DNA of 45,747 nucleotides from Calothrix sp. MO_167.B12. Its GTDB lineage: Bacteria; Cyanobacteriota; Cyanobacteriia; Cyanobacteriales; Nostocaceae. The stretch spans positions 1 through 45,747 of the forward strand of contig JASJCJ010000055.1 in NCBI GenBank assembly GCA_030066045.1. The letters run 5' to 3'. The notes under the pieces were generated by a model. The model did not search any database. It saw nothing but the letters and a program-made list of their open reading frames with translations, and was not told the DNA's origin. Numbering within the stretch: position 1 is the first letter of the stretch; each line of letters begins with the position of its first letter. Of this stretch, positions 24,019 through 32,521 are shown piece by piece. The position numbers were made by a program, and so were the translations under genes.

Positions 24019-25413
24019 ATGAATGAAAATACCCAAGGCATTCCCGGATTACCCGATATTACCCACCCTGTAGAGTTAATGGAATTTGGGAATCAAGTCA
24101 TAAAAGCTTCACTAATATTAGTAATTTTGGTATTAATGTTGGGAATTGTGATGGCTTTGGTCAATTTTTCTCTCCGTCGCCATCAAACAACACAAAATCT
24201 CGTTATTAATGACTGGTTACAAAATTACTCCCAATGGTTGCGGGGATTGCCACATATAACCCTGCTATTAATTATCCTGATTGGGGGATTTTTTTTATGT
24301 TCAACTTTAGGTAATCGTTATCACCATTGGGAACAGGCAAAAATAGCCAAAGTTGCTGAGAGTGTAGCTGGTGAAAGGCTAGAACAAATTGCACCCCAAA
24401 TACGCTATACCGTGCAGCAGCCTTATAGTTATACTACCCGCGTCAAAGATAAAATAGTTAAGGTTAATGATACACAAACAGTGAGTCGATTTCTAAATTT
24501 AGCCGGCTCGCAAATTCAGGTGAAAATAGACCAAACTGTAGATGTTCGTGGTCGTAGCACAGTATATCAGATAGATTACAACGCTAATTACAAAGTAGTC
24601 AACCAACTCCAAAATATAAGTCAATTTTTCTTTGAAGCACCACCGCCCCAAGGTTATTCTCTACTAGCTAGCTATCAAGTAGAGCGTGGCAAGAGTAAAT
24701 TATTACAAAGAAATCCGGGAGATTATGGTTTTCCCTTCCGCCTAGAACCAGGAGAAGAAGCAAACTTCCGAGTTACCTATCAAGCCCAGGGGGGACCCCG
24801 TTGGATTTATAAGGCTGGCGGACAATTATTATCTAACTTTCGTCTAGATGCGATCGCAAATTTTCAGGGAGCTAACTTTGCTAGTGGTATTGTACCAAAC
24901 CAAATTCAAAATGATGGTAAAATTACCCAATTTACCTGGATTTTTGAAGACAATGTTTCCGTGAGAAACCCATTAGGAGTCTTTACTGATACGGAACCAA
25001 TTCAGCACACTGGTATTATCCCCCATCTATTGTTACTAGCACCGGGTTTATTTCTGTGGTGGATATTATTGTTATATTTATCACTACCAATGCACTTAAA
25101 AAATGTCGCAATTGCTGGTGGTATCTTTTTTGCTTGTTTATTAGCTTTAACCTATCTCAGTCGTTGGATAGCCCCCCCAGTAGCTTGGAGTTTAATTGCA
25201 TTGATATTACTCAGTTTGACATGGGGTTTAGGTTCCCATCGTCGTGCTTCCTTAGCAGCGATTATATGTACCATTGCTGGGGCAGTGATTCCCATTTTTG
25301 GATTGCTAATACCCTTCACTGGTCTTACCCTCAGTCTTGCAGGTTTACTTTCCGCCACCTGGTTAGCTGTTCGTCACTGGTATGGCTGGTGGGGTGATGG
25401 GGTGATGAGGTGA
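24019..25413 (+). CDS. Multi-span membrane protein of unknown function
   Basis: A 464-residue protein. Two N-terminal spans (ASLILVILVLMLGIVMALVN and ITLLLIILIGGFFLCS), then ~240 residues facing outside the membrane (QQPYSYTTRVKDKIVKVNDT, with SLLASYQVERGKSK and PGEEANFRVTYQAQG), then about five to six spans toward the end (IIPHLLLLAPGLFLWWILLL onward). The topology resembles CreD-like envelope proteins, but I cannot confirm the family. The stop lies in a GTGATGAG octamer array, so the last residues (WWGDGVMR) come from repeat-derived codons. The 207-bp hairpin array ends 34 bases upstream. Probably an envelope protein. Confidence 0.6.
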   Translation: MNENTQGIPGLPDITHPVELMEFGNQVIKASLILVILVLMLGIVMALVNFSLRRHQTTQNLVINDWLQNYSQWLRGLPHITLLLIILIGGFFLCSTLGNRYHHWEQAKIAKVAESVAGERLEQIAPQIRYTVQQPYSYTTRVKDKIVKVNDTQTVSRFLNLAGSQIQVKIDQTVDVRGRSTVYQIDYNANYKVVNQLQNISQFFFEAPPPQGYSLLASYQVERGKSKLLQRNPGDYGFPFRLEPGEEANFRVTYQAQGGPRWIYKAGGQLLSNFRLDAIANFQGANFASGIVPNQIQNDGKITQFTWIFEDNVSVRNPLGVFTDTEPIQHTGIIPHLLLLAPGLFLWWILLLYLSLPMHLKNVAIAGGIFFACLLALTYLSRWIAPPVAWSLIALILLSLTWGLGSHRRASLAAIICTIAGAVIPIFGLLIPFTGLTLSLAGLLSATWLAVRHWYGWWGDGVMR

Positions 25414-25443
25414 TGAGGTAATGGGGTGATGAGGTGATGAGGT
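25388..25443. repeat. GTGATGAG/GTGATGGG octamer array
   Basis: About seven units that include the stop codon of the preceding membrane-protein gene. The rest of the gap to 25724 is AT-rich and has no supported gene; ACTTGTAATTACAAGT near 25673 is a perfect palindrome that could be a promoter-side or terminator-side hairpin. Confidence 0.85.
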
Positions 25444-25724
25444 ATAGATAGACATACCAAACCGCTCAGAAATTAAGTATGCTGGGGTTGAGGGAGGATG
25501 TGGCGAGCAAGTATAGTATTTTGTTAAAAACTTAGAAAAAAATAATTTAATATTCTTGTTTTTATTGTAATTTTAATTCTATTTACTGATTAATAAAAAT
25601 AATTTTGTGTAGAAATAGTGAAATGGCTATGACTTCTTGATTTTGTTGGAGTTTCTGAATTTTTATTAATAACTTGTAATTACAAGTTATCTAAGTTATG
25701 ACTCTCTTTTGCTATTTTGTTGAG

Positions 25725-26177
25725 TTAGTATATACGTCTTATATACATAACTTTTACAGGACAGCGAGGGCATGCAGCTATCTTGTATGATTTTGAGCTA
25801 GCGATTTTGTATGATTTTGAGCTTCTGCATCTTCCTAGTCCTCTGCAAGCACTTTTAGCTGCCCGGGCTCCTCCTCGACAAGTTCTATGGGCTAGGTAAT
25901 TAACGGCTCCAATATCTGCGATTTGACTTGCAGCTTCACGACTGGTAGGACTCCACCCTGCTCTGCCACCTTGATAACAATGAACAGCTATATCAACTAT
26001 CGTGCCTGCTGTACCAATAACTCCTAATATATAGCCTATTCCTTTGCCTCTTTTTCCTAATTGTGCAATTTTTTGTCCCTCTGATGCATATGACTTAATG
26101 GGAGCAATTAAACCTCCTGATGTTGAAGCTGCTATTGCTAGAGTGCAAACAATGCCAGTAATTTTTTGATTTAGCAT
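25725..26177 (-). CDS. Secreted Cys-rich hypothetical protein
   Basis: A 150-residue protein starting MLNQKITGIVCTLAIAASTS with a typical signal peptide (basic start, hydrophobic core, cleavage near SYASEG). The mature part has a Gly-rich span (GIGYILGVIGTAGTIVDIAV), then a Cys-, Arg- and Ser-rich tail with an exact 8-residue duplication (SSKSYKIASSKSYKIA) and CPRCP. I do not recognise a family. Small secreted, Gly-rich and Cys-rich with a basic tail could be a bacteriocin- or toxin-like protein, but this is only a guess. It stands alone, with AT-rich DNA on both sides. Confidence 0.6.
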   Translation of the reverse strand: MLNQKITGIVCTLAIAASTSGGLIAPIKSYASEGQKIAQLGKRGKGIGYILGVIGTAGTIVDIAVHCYQGGRAGWSPTSREAASQIADIGAVNYLAHRTCRGGARAAKSACRGLGRCRSSKSYKIASSKSYKIAACPRCPVKVMYIRRIY

Positions 26178-26450
26178 TTTCAGCTACCTTTTGAGATTAG
26201 CTTGTCGGTAAATTTAGCTTTTAAGTGATGGCTAAATTTAGTTAATTAAAATTATATTTTTTTTGGATTGAAGCTGTGAATATACGCAATTAAATTATAT
26301 ATTAACTCTTGATACTAAGTATCTATTTTTAGCAGCTATAGGAATTCTACTTGAATCTTTCTAAGTATACTGAGAACTAATCTTTTATAGGTCAAGCATC
26401 TAACCAGCTTGGTTTTTCAGCGGGGAAATTGAGAACTATGTAACAAAAAA

Positions 26451-26603
26451 TTAAGTATTAGAAAAATAGTTAAATTTAATACGTTCTGTACCGGGTTTTC
26501 CTCTTTCTCCCCTGACTTTAACCCCATTCATCGTCACGTATTTACCGCTTATAAAGCCAGTTTGGGTTTTATTGGGGCTTAATTTTTGTCTAAATCCCGC
26601 TAT
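26451..26603 (-). pseudogene. Unrecognised coding relic
   Basis: A minus-strand frame without a start reads FRQKLSPNKTQTGFISGK and then KYVTMNGVKVRGERGKPG before TERIKFNYFSNT and TAA, preceded by an in-frame stop. The composition is protein-like and looks like a C-terminal fragment. The family is not recognised. The rest of 26178-26680 shows nothing else. Confidence 0.3.
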
Positions 26604-26680
26604 TTAGATGGTCAAATTGAGCAAAAATGCAAATCAATGATTATTTCCAAAGTGAAGAGGTGATTAGGAGCCAAAACACA

Positions 26681-26767
26681 TCATCCCATCACCTCATCAC
26701 CCCATCACCCCATCACTCCATCACTCCATCACTCCATCACTCCATCACTCCATCACTCCATCACTCC
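26681..26767. repeat. CCATCACT octamer array
   Basis: About ten CCATCACT/CCATCACC units upstream of the kinase start. They keep a reading frame open into the kinase gene (SITPSLHH type peptide), so automated calls may extend the protein falsely upstream. Confidence 0.92.
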
Positions 26768-26818
26768 CCCACTCTCCCCCCAACGGGCACTTATTGGGCA
26801 AAAAATGAGTCCATATTT

Positions 26819-28579
26819 ATGTACAATCAACTAAGGCTTTGTATTTTAGTGGTTGTGTCCCACGTCAACCAGAGTGCGATTCACTGCATAAATCCCAACT
26901 GTAATCGTCCTTATCCTCAACCATGGGGATACAAATTTTGTAGTAGCTGTGGCTCGCCATTGCAGCTACAAAATCGTTATATTCCATTAAGGCAATTGGG
27001 AACTGGTGGGTTTGCCCAAATTTACACTGTTTGGGATTCCCATACGCAAACAGAAAAGGTGCTTAAAGTTTTACTGCAAACTTCCCCCAAGGCATTGGAA
27101 TTGTTTGCACAAGAAGCAGAGGTTTTAGCCAGTCTCAACCATCCAGGAGTACCGCATGTAGATGCAGATAGTTATTTTCCGGTACATTTTTCTGATCCTT
27201 CAGGACAGATTGATTTGCCTTGCTTGGTGATGGAAAAAATTAGCGGCCTCACCTTGGAGGAAATTCAACATCAGTATCCCCACGGATGTCCTCAAGAAAT
27301 GGTGTTAAATTGGCTGCTGCAAGCTATAGATATTTTGCAACATTTGCACCGACGGCATATCATTCACCGGGATATTAAACCATCTAATTTAATGTTGCGT
27401 AACTCTTCCTCTTCTAAATTAGATGGTCCGTTGGTACTGATTGATTTTGGAGGAGTCAAGCAATTCCAGGAACAAATATTCAGGCGACAAAAACGAAAAC
27501 ACGGGTCACAAAGCAGTTCTACCCGCCTATTTTCCTCTGGCTATAGTCCACCGGAACAAATTGATGGCACTCATGTGGGGGTGCAAGCAGATTTTTATGC
27601 TCTGGGAAGGACAATGATTGTCATGCTGACTGGCAAACAGCCATCAGAACTGGAAGATCCCCTGAGTGGAGAATTTAACTGGCTACCGGAACTACAAAAG
27701 ACGAGTAATACTAATATCGATCCAAGATTAGTAAATTTACTGAATGATATGGTGCAACAGGATGTACAAGCCCGTCCTGCCAATGCTGCCACAATCCACA
27801 GACGCTTAACTAAACTACTCGATAAATCCCCTAATAAACCCGTTTTACCGACAATAAAACTAGATTTACCAAAAGCGATCGCTAGCCTAATTCGCGGGAT
27901 ATCGAAAACAGTTTTTACTTCGACAAAAATATGCCTACAAACTATCAAAGTTTGTGTTTATACTACCTGGACAATGATTCTCACCACCCTCGGTGCTGGT
28001 GTTGGTATACTTACTGGTTTTTTAGTGTCAGAAAGAACTATTTTGAGTCAACAAATTACTGATTTTGTCCATCAAATAATACCTTCCCTAGCAACTGGTA
28101 CTTCAACTTCCCTGGGTTCAGAAATGATTTTGTTCATGGGAGCTGGTTTGGGGACTGCATGGGGACTGACAACTGCGGGGTTCTGTGGTCAAAAGCGACG
28201 TTATTTAATTGCATCCCTCATGGGGGTTATTGGCTATGGTTTGGGGTATTTGGTTTGGCAATTGATTCAGCCACAATATGGTGATGAAGGGTTTTTAGGA
28301 GGGATTTTAGCAGCTATTTCTTTACTGACACTGGGTTTAGGAACCCGTAGCCATCATATAGTTTATGCCATTATTGCTGCCTATGGAACTGCGATCGCTC
28401 TATCATTAGGTATCAATTTAAATTTATTATCCATCATTAATTTTTCTCATCCCCTAGGATTGGATGATTTGCGGGGTAGTTTTATCTTTTTTGGTTTAAT
28501 TGGAATCTGTATCAGTTTCTGGTTAGCCGTAAGTTATTATATTGTAGTGCCGATATTACGCCTGATAGGTTGGCGATAA
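26819..28579 (+). CDS. Zinc-ribbon Ser/Thr protein kinase with membrane tail
   Basis: An eukaryotic-type Ser/Thr kinase with four parts. First, a four-Cys zinc ribbon (CINPNCNRPYPQPWGYKFCS SCGS). Second, the kinase: P-loop LRQLGTGGFAQIY, Lys in KVLKVLL, catalytic IIHRDIKPSNLML, LIDFGGVKQF and the activation-loop SGYSPPEQIDG. Third, a linker. Fourth, a C-terminal ~200 residues with about six membrane spans (ILTTLGAGVGILTGFLVSER onward). Such kinases are common in cyanobacteria and phosphorylate regulators at the membrane. The frame runs on upstream through an octamer repeat to 26627; real starts are probably ATG 26819 or GTG 26855, the latter giving MSHVNQSAIHC before the zinc ribbon. No target is known. 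Confidence 0.85.
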   Translation: MYNQLRLCILVVVSHVNQSAIHCINPNCNRPYPQPWGYKFCSSCGSPLQLQNRYIPLRQLGTGGFAQIYTVWDSHTQTEKVLKVLLQTSPKALELFAQEAEVLASLNHPGVPHVDADSYFPVHFSDPSGQIDLPCLVMEKISGLTLEEIQHQYPHGCPQEMVLNWLLQAIDILQHLHRRHIIHRDIKPSNLMLRNSSSSKLDGPLVLIDFGGVKQFQEQIFRRQKRKHGSQSSSTRLFSSGYSPPEQIDGTHVGVQADFYALGRTMIVMLTGKQPSELEDPLSGEFNWLPELQKTSNTNIDPRLVNLLNDMVQQDVQARPANAATIHRRLTKLLDKSPNKPVLPTIKLDLPKAIASLIRGISKTVFTSTKICLQTIKVCVYTTWTMILTTLGAGVGILTGFLVSERTILSQQITDFVHQIIPSLATGTSTSLGSEMILFMGAGLGTAWGLTTAGFCGQKRRYLIASLMGVIGYGLGYLVWQLIQPQYGDEGFLGGILAAISLLTLGLGTRSHHIVYAIIAAYGTAIALSLGINLNLLSIINFSHPLGLDDLRGSFIFFGLIGICISFWLAVSYYIVVPILRLIGWR

Positions 28580-28609
28580 GCTGTTAAGCATCTAAATTGT
28601 ATGCATAAA

Positions 28610-28650
28610 GCGGGCAGGACTTCGGCGTGAGCTCAGTCGAACGCTGCCCA
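28610..28650. repeat. REP-like hairpin GGGCAG...CTGCCC
   Basis: CGGGCAGGACTTCGGCGTG and GAACGCTGCCCAC pair at their ends. The same sequence, with an internal duplication, is at 35138-35205. Frequent cyanobacterial dispersed palindrome. It and element B copy 2 fill most of the 28580-28904 gap. Confidence 0.6.
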
Positions 28651-28673
28651 CACTACAATTACCGGATTTTTTT

Positions 28674-28805
28674 GGCATTGCTGATTAAAGGGATGATTTT
28701 TATCTCACGCATTAGACGCGGAGCGGCTTCCCGTAGGGTAGGCGCAAAGGAGCGATGTTTATTTTGGATGAAAAATCTAAATTCATCCCGCATTTATGCA
28801 ACGCC
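28674..28805. mobile_element. MITE-like element B, copy 2
   Basis: Begins GGCATTGCTGATTAAAGGGA and ends TTTATGCAACGCC, with imperfect terminal inverted repeats. It matches 23284-23419 in the opposite orientation with few differences (about one base in ten or fewer by eye). Non-coding. Confidence 0.65.
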
Positions 28806-28904
28806 ATTTTTTTGCTTTATACAATTTAGCTGGGTATTAAGTTAATTCCACTCTGCAATATTTCTAAATTCTAAATTCGCTCATTCTACATTCTTTTAAT
28901 GTGG

Positions 28905-29315
28905 TCAAGAACTAAATAAAGCGATCGCCAAACAAATCAATAATAAACCTAATAGCCATAACCAAGCCTGATTTTGTTGTACCCATTTACGAAAACTGAC
29001 ACCAAAGCTTTTGGCTTGAATTTGTTGTTGTAATTCCAACTCCCGTTCTTGAAAATTTTCGTAGAGAGTACATTCTTGAGCATAGGGACGTTGAGGAAAA
29101 TTACAACTATCATCTGCATGGTAAGTACAGCTATTGCAGAGATATTCTGACCCATTGGCACGATGTAAGGGTATGCCGGGATGTCCATAGGCTTTTAACT
29201 GGGTACGGCAATAGGGACAGGTGACTACCTGAGAGTTTACAGGTTGATTGCAGCGAGGACAGGTTGCAGTCTCCAAAGCCAGTATGGTGATAAATGAATA
29301 CTGCAATTTTAGCAT
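28905..29315 (-). CDS. Zinc-ribbon protein with C-terminal membrane anchor
   Basis: A 136-residue protein: zinc ribbon TCPRCNQPVNSQVVTCPYC, a second Cys set EYLCNSCTYHADDSCNFP (Cys, Cys, His, Cys spacing), a helical linker, and a terminal membrane span WLWLLGLLLICLAIALF. This arrangement is found in unnamed cyanobacterial proteins. The N-terminal ~17 residues (MLKLQYSFITILALETA) may be an over-extended start. The role is unknown; it could bind nucleic acid or protein at the membrane. Confidence 0.6.
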   Translation of the reverse strand: MLKLQYSFITILALETATCPRCNQPVNSQVVTCPYCRTQLKAYGHPGIPLHRANGSEYLCNSCTYHADDSCNFPQRPYAQECTLYENFQERELELQQQIQAKSFGVSFRKWVQQNQAWLWLLGLLLICLAIALFSS

Positions 29316-29333
29316 TTATTCCTAGCTTGAAAA

Positions 29334-29380
29334 TAGGCAACAGGCAACAGGCAACAGGCAACAGGTAACAGGTAACAGGT
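29334..29380. repeat. AACAGGC heptamer run
   Basis: Six to seven copies of AACAGGC/AACAGGT, a heptanucleotide repeat of the STRR type known in heterocystous cyanobacteria. It recurs at 31239-31268. The rest of 29316-29667 shows a GCGCATTGCGTGCGCCC palindrome near 29550 but no gene. Confidence 0.85.
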
Positions 29381-29667
29381 ATTTTCATCCTTGGTTGTGT
29401 ACCAAGGTTCATGAGGGACTAACTTGAAAATGGTTGTTAGGTGTTAGTTGTTAGTTGATGGTTGACAGCTGAGGTGTGGGAGCCGCACTCGAGGTATTTT
29501 CACCTTGGTTGTGTACAAACTTCCATGTAGACGCACGAAGCGCAGAGTAGGGGCGCATTGCGTGCGCCCTTGAAGAGTTAGTCACAAAGTATTTTCAGAT
29601 CATTGGTTTATTTCTTTCTTCTTTCTGACTTTACTTTGACAAGAAACTATGAACTCAGGTCGATAAT

Positions 29668-29823
29668 TTACTGAAAATGCCTCATTTCAGCTTCTAATTG
29701 TCTAATCAGACTGAGATCCCCTTTATTTCTTGCTATTTGCAACCGATGTTCGATACTTCTTTGAATATTTTGCTTATGAACAGCTCGCATTTTCTTGGCT
29801 GTTTCTACCCTGTTAGTATTCAT
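29668..29823 (-). CDS. pirA: PII-interacting regulator of arginine synthesis, PirA-like
   Basis: A 51-residue basic, helical protein: MNTNRVETAKKMRAVHKQNI, then QRSIEHRLQIARNKGDLSLI and RQLEAEMRHFQ. The length and the IEHRLQIAR...LIRQLEAEM pattern match my recollection of the PirA family (Synechocystis ssr0692 relatives), which binds the nitrogen sensor PII and thereby modulates arginine synthesis through NAGK. This identification is from memory and needs a search. A perfect NtcA box lies 57 bases upstream and close to a TATGAT -10 at 29870-29875, a position fitting repression by NtcA. The gene is missed by length filters and divergent from the SAM hydrolase gene. Confidence 0.55.
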   Translation of the reverse strand: MNTNRVETAKKMRAVHKQNIQRSIEHRLQIARNKGDLSLIRQLEAEMRHFQ

Positions 29824-29880
29824 AGTTGGAACCTTTAGTATTTTGATTTATCTTTTGTATTCCTAATTTATCATATTTTT

Positions 29881-29894
29881 GTAGTGAATATTAC
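29881..29894. promoter_or_regulatory. NtcA binding site GTAN8TAC
   Basis: GTAGTGAATATTAC is a perfect GTAN8TAC site and reads equally well on both strands. For the plus-strand gene at 29952, a TAGATT (TAN3T) -10 begins 21 bases after the site, the standard layout for NtcA activation. For the minus-strand PirA-like gene a TATGAT lies only 5 bases after the site, a layout that would favour repression. NtcA is the global nitrogen regulator of cyanobacteria. Confidence 0.6.
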
Positions 29895-29951
29895 GGAAAT
29901 ATACAAAAATAATGCTAGATTCACAAATTATTTATTCTTCGTAAATTAATT

Positions 29952-30737
29952 ATGAGTGAGCAAACACTAGTAACTTTGCTGAGTGATTTTGGTAATCGCG
30001 ATGAATATGTGGGTGTAATGAAGGGGGTAATTGCTCAAATTAATGCCAGCACTAGGATAATAGATATAACCCACCAAATACCGCCACAAAACATTGCTGC
30101 TGCCAGATTTTGCTTGATGAATGCCTACCCTCATTTTCCCCGAGGAACCGTTCATGTAGCGGTAGTAGATCCGGGAGTGGGGGGAAAACGACGAGCGATC
30201 GCTGTAGAATTAGAGTCGGGGTTTTTGGTAGCACCAGATAATGGTTTATTGAGTGGAGTACTATGTCAACATCATGCGATCGCCGCAGTGGAGTTGACGA
30301 ATCAGAACTACTGGTATACTTCTACCCCTAGTAGAACCTTCCACGGTCGAGATATATTTGCACCCGTGGGAGGGCATCTTGCCAATGGGGTTGCTATCCA
30401 AGAATTAGGAACACCAATTAATCCTGCCACCCTGGTAAGTTTAGAATTAGCTGAATGTAATTACTTTGCGGATACCATACTCGGATGTGTCCAGTATATA
30501 GACCACTTTGGCAATTTAGTTACTAATATTCCTGGCAGTTCCGTAGAAAATAAAAATTGGTACGTACAAATAGGCGATGGGATTATTCCCAGTTATGAAA
30601 CTTATGCACATGGGAAAATTGGAAGTGCGATCGCTTTAATTGGTAGTCATGGTTGGGTGGAAATTGCAATCAACAGTGGTAATGCACAGTTGCAATTACA
30701 GATGGAACTAGGAGGCGAGATTGCAATTAAATGGTAA
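29952..30737 (+). CDS. SAM hydrolase / DUF62 (SAM hydroxide adenosyltransferase)
   Basis: A 261-residue protein of the DUF62 family, which cleaves S-adenosyl-L-methionine to adenosine and methionine using an activated water; close relatives are chlorinases and fluorinases. Conserved features: TLLSDFGNRDEYVGVMKGVI, VAVVDPGVGGKRRAIAVE and SRTFHGRDIFAPVGGHLA (with the Arg and His of the Asp-Arg-His triad), then YIDHFGNLVTNI. No signal peptide. It is divergent from the PirA-like gene and shares an NtcA site upstream. Whether it is nitrogen-controlled is an inference from that site. Confidence 0.85.
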   Translation: MSEQTLVTLLSDFGNRDEYVGVMKGVIAQINASTRIIDITHQIPPQNIAAARFCLMNAYPHFPRGTVHVAVVDPGVGGKRRAIAVELESGFLVAPDNGLLSGVLCQHHAIAAVELTNQNYWYTSTPSRTFHGRDIFAPVGGHLANGVAIQELGTPINPATLVSLELAECNYFADTILGCVQYIDHFGNLVTNIPGSSVENKNWYVQIGDGIIPSYETYAHGKIGSAIALIGSHGWVEIAINSGNAQLQLQMELGGEIAIKW

Positions 30738-30762
30738 CCAGTAATAAGTAATAAGTTAAGAA

Positions 30763-30906
30763 TTAGGCAACTGGCATATTTTTCTGTAGGTTGGGTAAAA
30801 TATCATCGTGTAAGGCTGCGAAAATGTTTGAAGGTCGCAATGAGACATATAGAGCCACCCACCAACCAGCGATTGTCACGCCCAGCTTTAGTCCTGTATT
30901 TTTTTC
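30763..30906 (-). CDS. Possible small membrane ORF or relic
   Basis: A minus-strand frame, KNTGLKLGVTIAGWWVALYV then SLRPSNIFAALHDDILPNL and QKNMPVA, has a membrane-like span and a hydrophilic tail. There is no ATG; a GTG start would give 38 residues. No ribosome site is clear. I cannot tell a small gene from a truncated one. Confidence 0.25.
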   Translation of the reverse strand, partial: EKNTGLKLGVTIAGWWVALYVSLRPSNIFAALHDDILPNLQKNMPVA

Positions 30907-31002
30907 TAAATTCTAAACTCTAAATTATAACAGATATTCTGCAAGCATTCTTGGGAACACTAAATCTATCATTCCCATGAAAAACAACCTTATTTGCTTC
31001 CC

Positions 31003-31149
31003 ATGAAAATAATTCTGGCTCTGGCAGCAGTGACAGTTCTGAATCTGAAACTAGTTACAATTTTAACTCCAGCAGTAGTTGCAGTGACGGTGATAGCTGG
31101 TAACTATATCTCACACAATGTAAAAAATATTTTATGTCACTGCCAATAA
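31003..31149 (+). CDS. Hypothetical 48-residue membrane peptide
   Basis: ATG at 31003 opens MKIILALAAVTVLNLKLVTI then LTPAVVAVTVIAGNYISHN, mostly hydrophobic with one or two spans, ending CHCQ. No clear ribosome site, and no family is recognised. It could be a small membrane protein. It lies between the SAM hydrolase gene and the response-regulator gene. Confidence 0.3.
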   Translation: MKIILALAAVTVLNLKLVTILTPAVVAVTVIAGNYISHNVKNILCHCQ

Positions 31150-31238
31150 GCAAAATCATGGGTTATCACTAGAAAAGCTGAGGCGGGGAAAATAATCTAA
31201 GTAATTACTCTTAGTACATCCAGTCTCATTTACTTAAA

Positions 31239-31305
31239 GGCAACAGGCAACAGGCAACAGGCAACAGTGAAGGCGTTGGACGAGGATTTAAACCCCGTCC
31301 AACGC
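31239..31305. repeat. AACAGGC heptamers and 10-bp-arm hairpin
   Basis: AACAGGC heptamers occupy 31239-31268. A hairpin with arms GCGTTGGACG and CGTCCAACGC follows at 31273-31305. Downstream TCGAGGGA and TTCCCTCGA at 31349 and 31420 form a further long-range inverted repeat around CTGGTGGGTCG. No gene is evident in 31150-31579. Confidence 0.65.
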
Positions 31306-31579
31306 AATCGTCCCACTCATGACGGGGCACTGGACCCACTGGTGGGTCGAGGGAAATCAAGGGCAACAACCTTTGTTCCCAACCAACCAACCCAACTGTT
31401 GCCCGTTGCCCATTAAGAGTTCCCTCGACCGAAGGTCGGTCAAAATTGCATTCATAGATAGTGACAGTCAGTTGACTCTTTGAGTAACTAAAGCTACTGA
31501 GCCAATTAAGTTATTGTCACTCACAAATGTTTGAAAGATAACAATGTAGTAAATAGTAGTAAGTATTTAACAAAATCTT

Positions 31580-32521
31580 ATGACTAATCCTGTGGCTGAC
31601 ATCAATAAAATCCATACTCAGATGATGAAACTGGCGAAATCCAAAAAACCGAAAATCTTAGTAGTTGATGATGAGGTCGATAATTTAGACCTGTTGTATC
31701 GTACTTTTCGCCGGGATTTCCAGGTTTTAAAAGCCTATAGTGGGGTTGAAGCTCTAGAAATTTTGGCAGAAGAAGGGGAAGTTGCTGTGATTATCTCCGA
31801 TCAACGGATGCCAGAAATGAAGGGAACGGAGTTTCTCCGCAAGACTTTACCTCAATTTCCCAACACAGTCAGAATTATTCTTACTGGTTTTACTGACATT
31901 GAAGACCTTGTGGATGCAATTAATGCTGGGCAAGTCTACAAGTATATTACTAAACCTTGGGAACCCGAGGAATTAAAGGTGGTAGTAGATAGAGCAGTCG
32001 AAACCTATGATTTGCTCAAACAGCGTACAGAAGAGCTAGAACGAGCTAACTCACAAATGGCCTTGCTAGCTGTGTTGGTACAGGTAGCTCAACACAAGGA
32101 AGATGTCGCAACTACCTTTAACCAGATTGCCACAGCATTCGGACAAAGTTTCGCTGTTGACAACTGTATTGTGCAAACAGTAGAAGATGGCACTCTGATT
32201 GCTCAACAGGGGACTTATAGTACAGTCGGAGATTTAGAAAACTGGTTAGATCAAGATCCTCTAGTCAAAGATGCGATCGCTACTGGACAAATCCAAGTTT
32301 CAGTAAATATACCAAAAGATAAACAGTTAGCTGGTGTCTCTCACTACTCAGATTTTGGCATCAAAGCACATTTAGTGATTCCCGTTACTTATAGAGGTAC
32401 AGCAACCGCTGTTCTTTCCTTACAATGGAAACAGCCGACGGCTTTGAAAGAAGATGAATTGAAACTAATTCATCTCTCAGCACAATTGGTGGGAATTGTC
32501 ATCGATTGTACTTGTAAGTAA
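31580..32521 (+). CDS. Response regulator with REC and GAF-like domains
   Basis: A 313-residue protein. Residues ~23-140 form a receiver domain (KPKILVVDDEVDNLDLLYRT with acidic pocket, phospho-acceptor Asp 74 in VIISDQRMPEMKG, and the switch Lys in YKYITKPWEPEE). A short coiled coil (LLKQRTEELERANSQM) leads to a ~150-residue GAF-like domain at the end (FNQIATAFGQSFAVDNCIVQ and AHLVIPVTYRGTATAVLSLQ). No DNA-binding or enzymatic output domain is seen, so it probably works through protein contacts or ligand sensing. No histidine kinase is adjacent; the partner is unknown. Upstream DNA has no recognised operator. Confidence 0.85.
   Translation: MTNPVADINKIHTQMMKLAKSKKPKILVVDDEVDNLDLLYRTFRRDFQVLKAYSGVEALEILAEEGEVAVIISDQRMPEMKGTEFLRKTLPQFPNTVRIILTGFTDIEDLVDAINAGQVYKYITKPWEPEELKVVVDRAVETYDLLKQRTEELERANSQMALLAVLVQVAQHKEDVATTFNQIATAFGQSFAVDNCIVQTVEDGTLIAQQGTYSTVGDLENWLDQDPLVKDAIATGQIQVSVNIPKDKQLAGVSHYSDFGIKAHLVIPVTYRGTATAVLSLQWKQPTALKEDELKLIHLSAQLVGIVIDCTCK

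Noticed and set aside
23123-28845. Frames with the shared peptide IRRGAASRRVGAKERCLF
   Set aside because: They translate the MITE-like element B in two copies and opposite orientations; no gene is implied.
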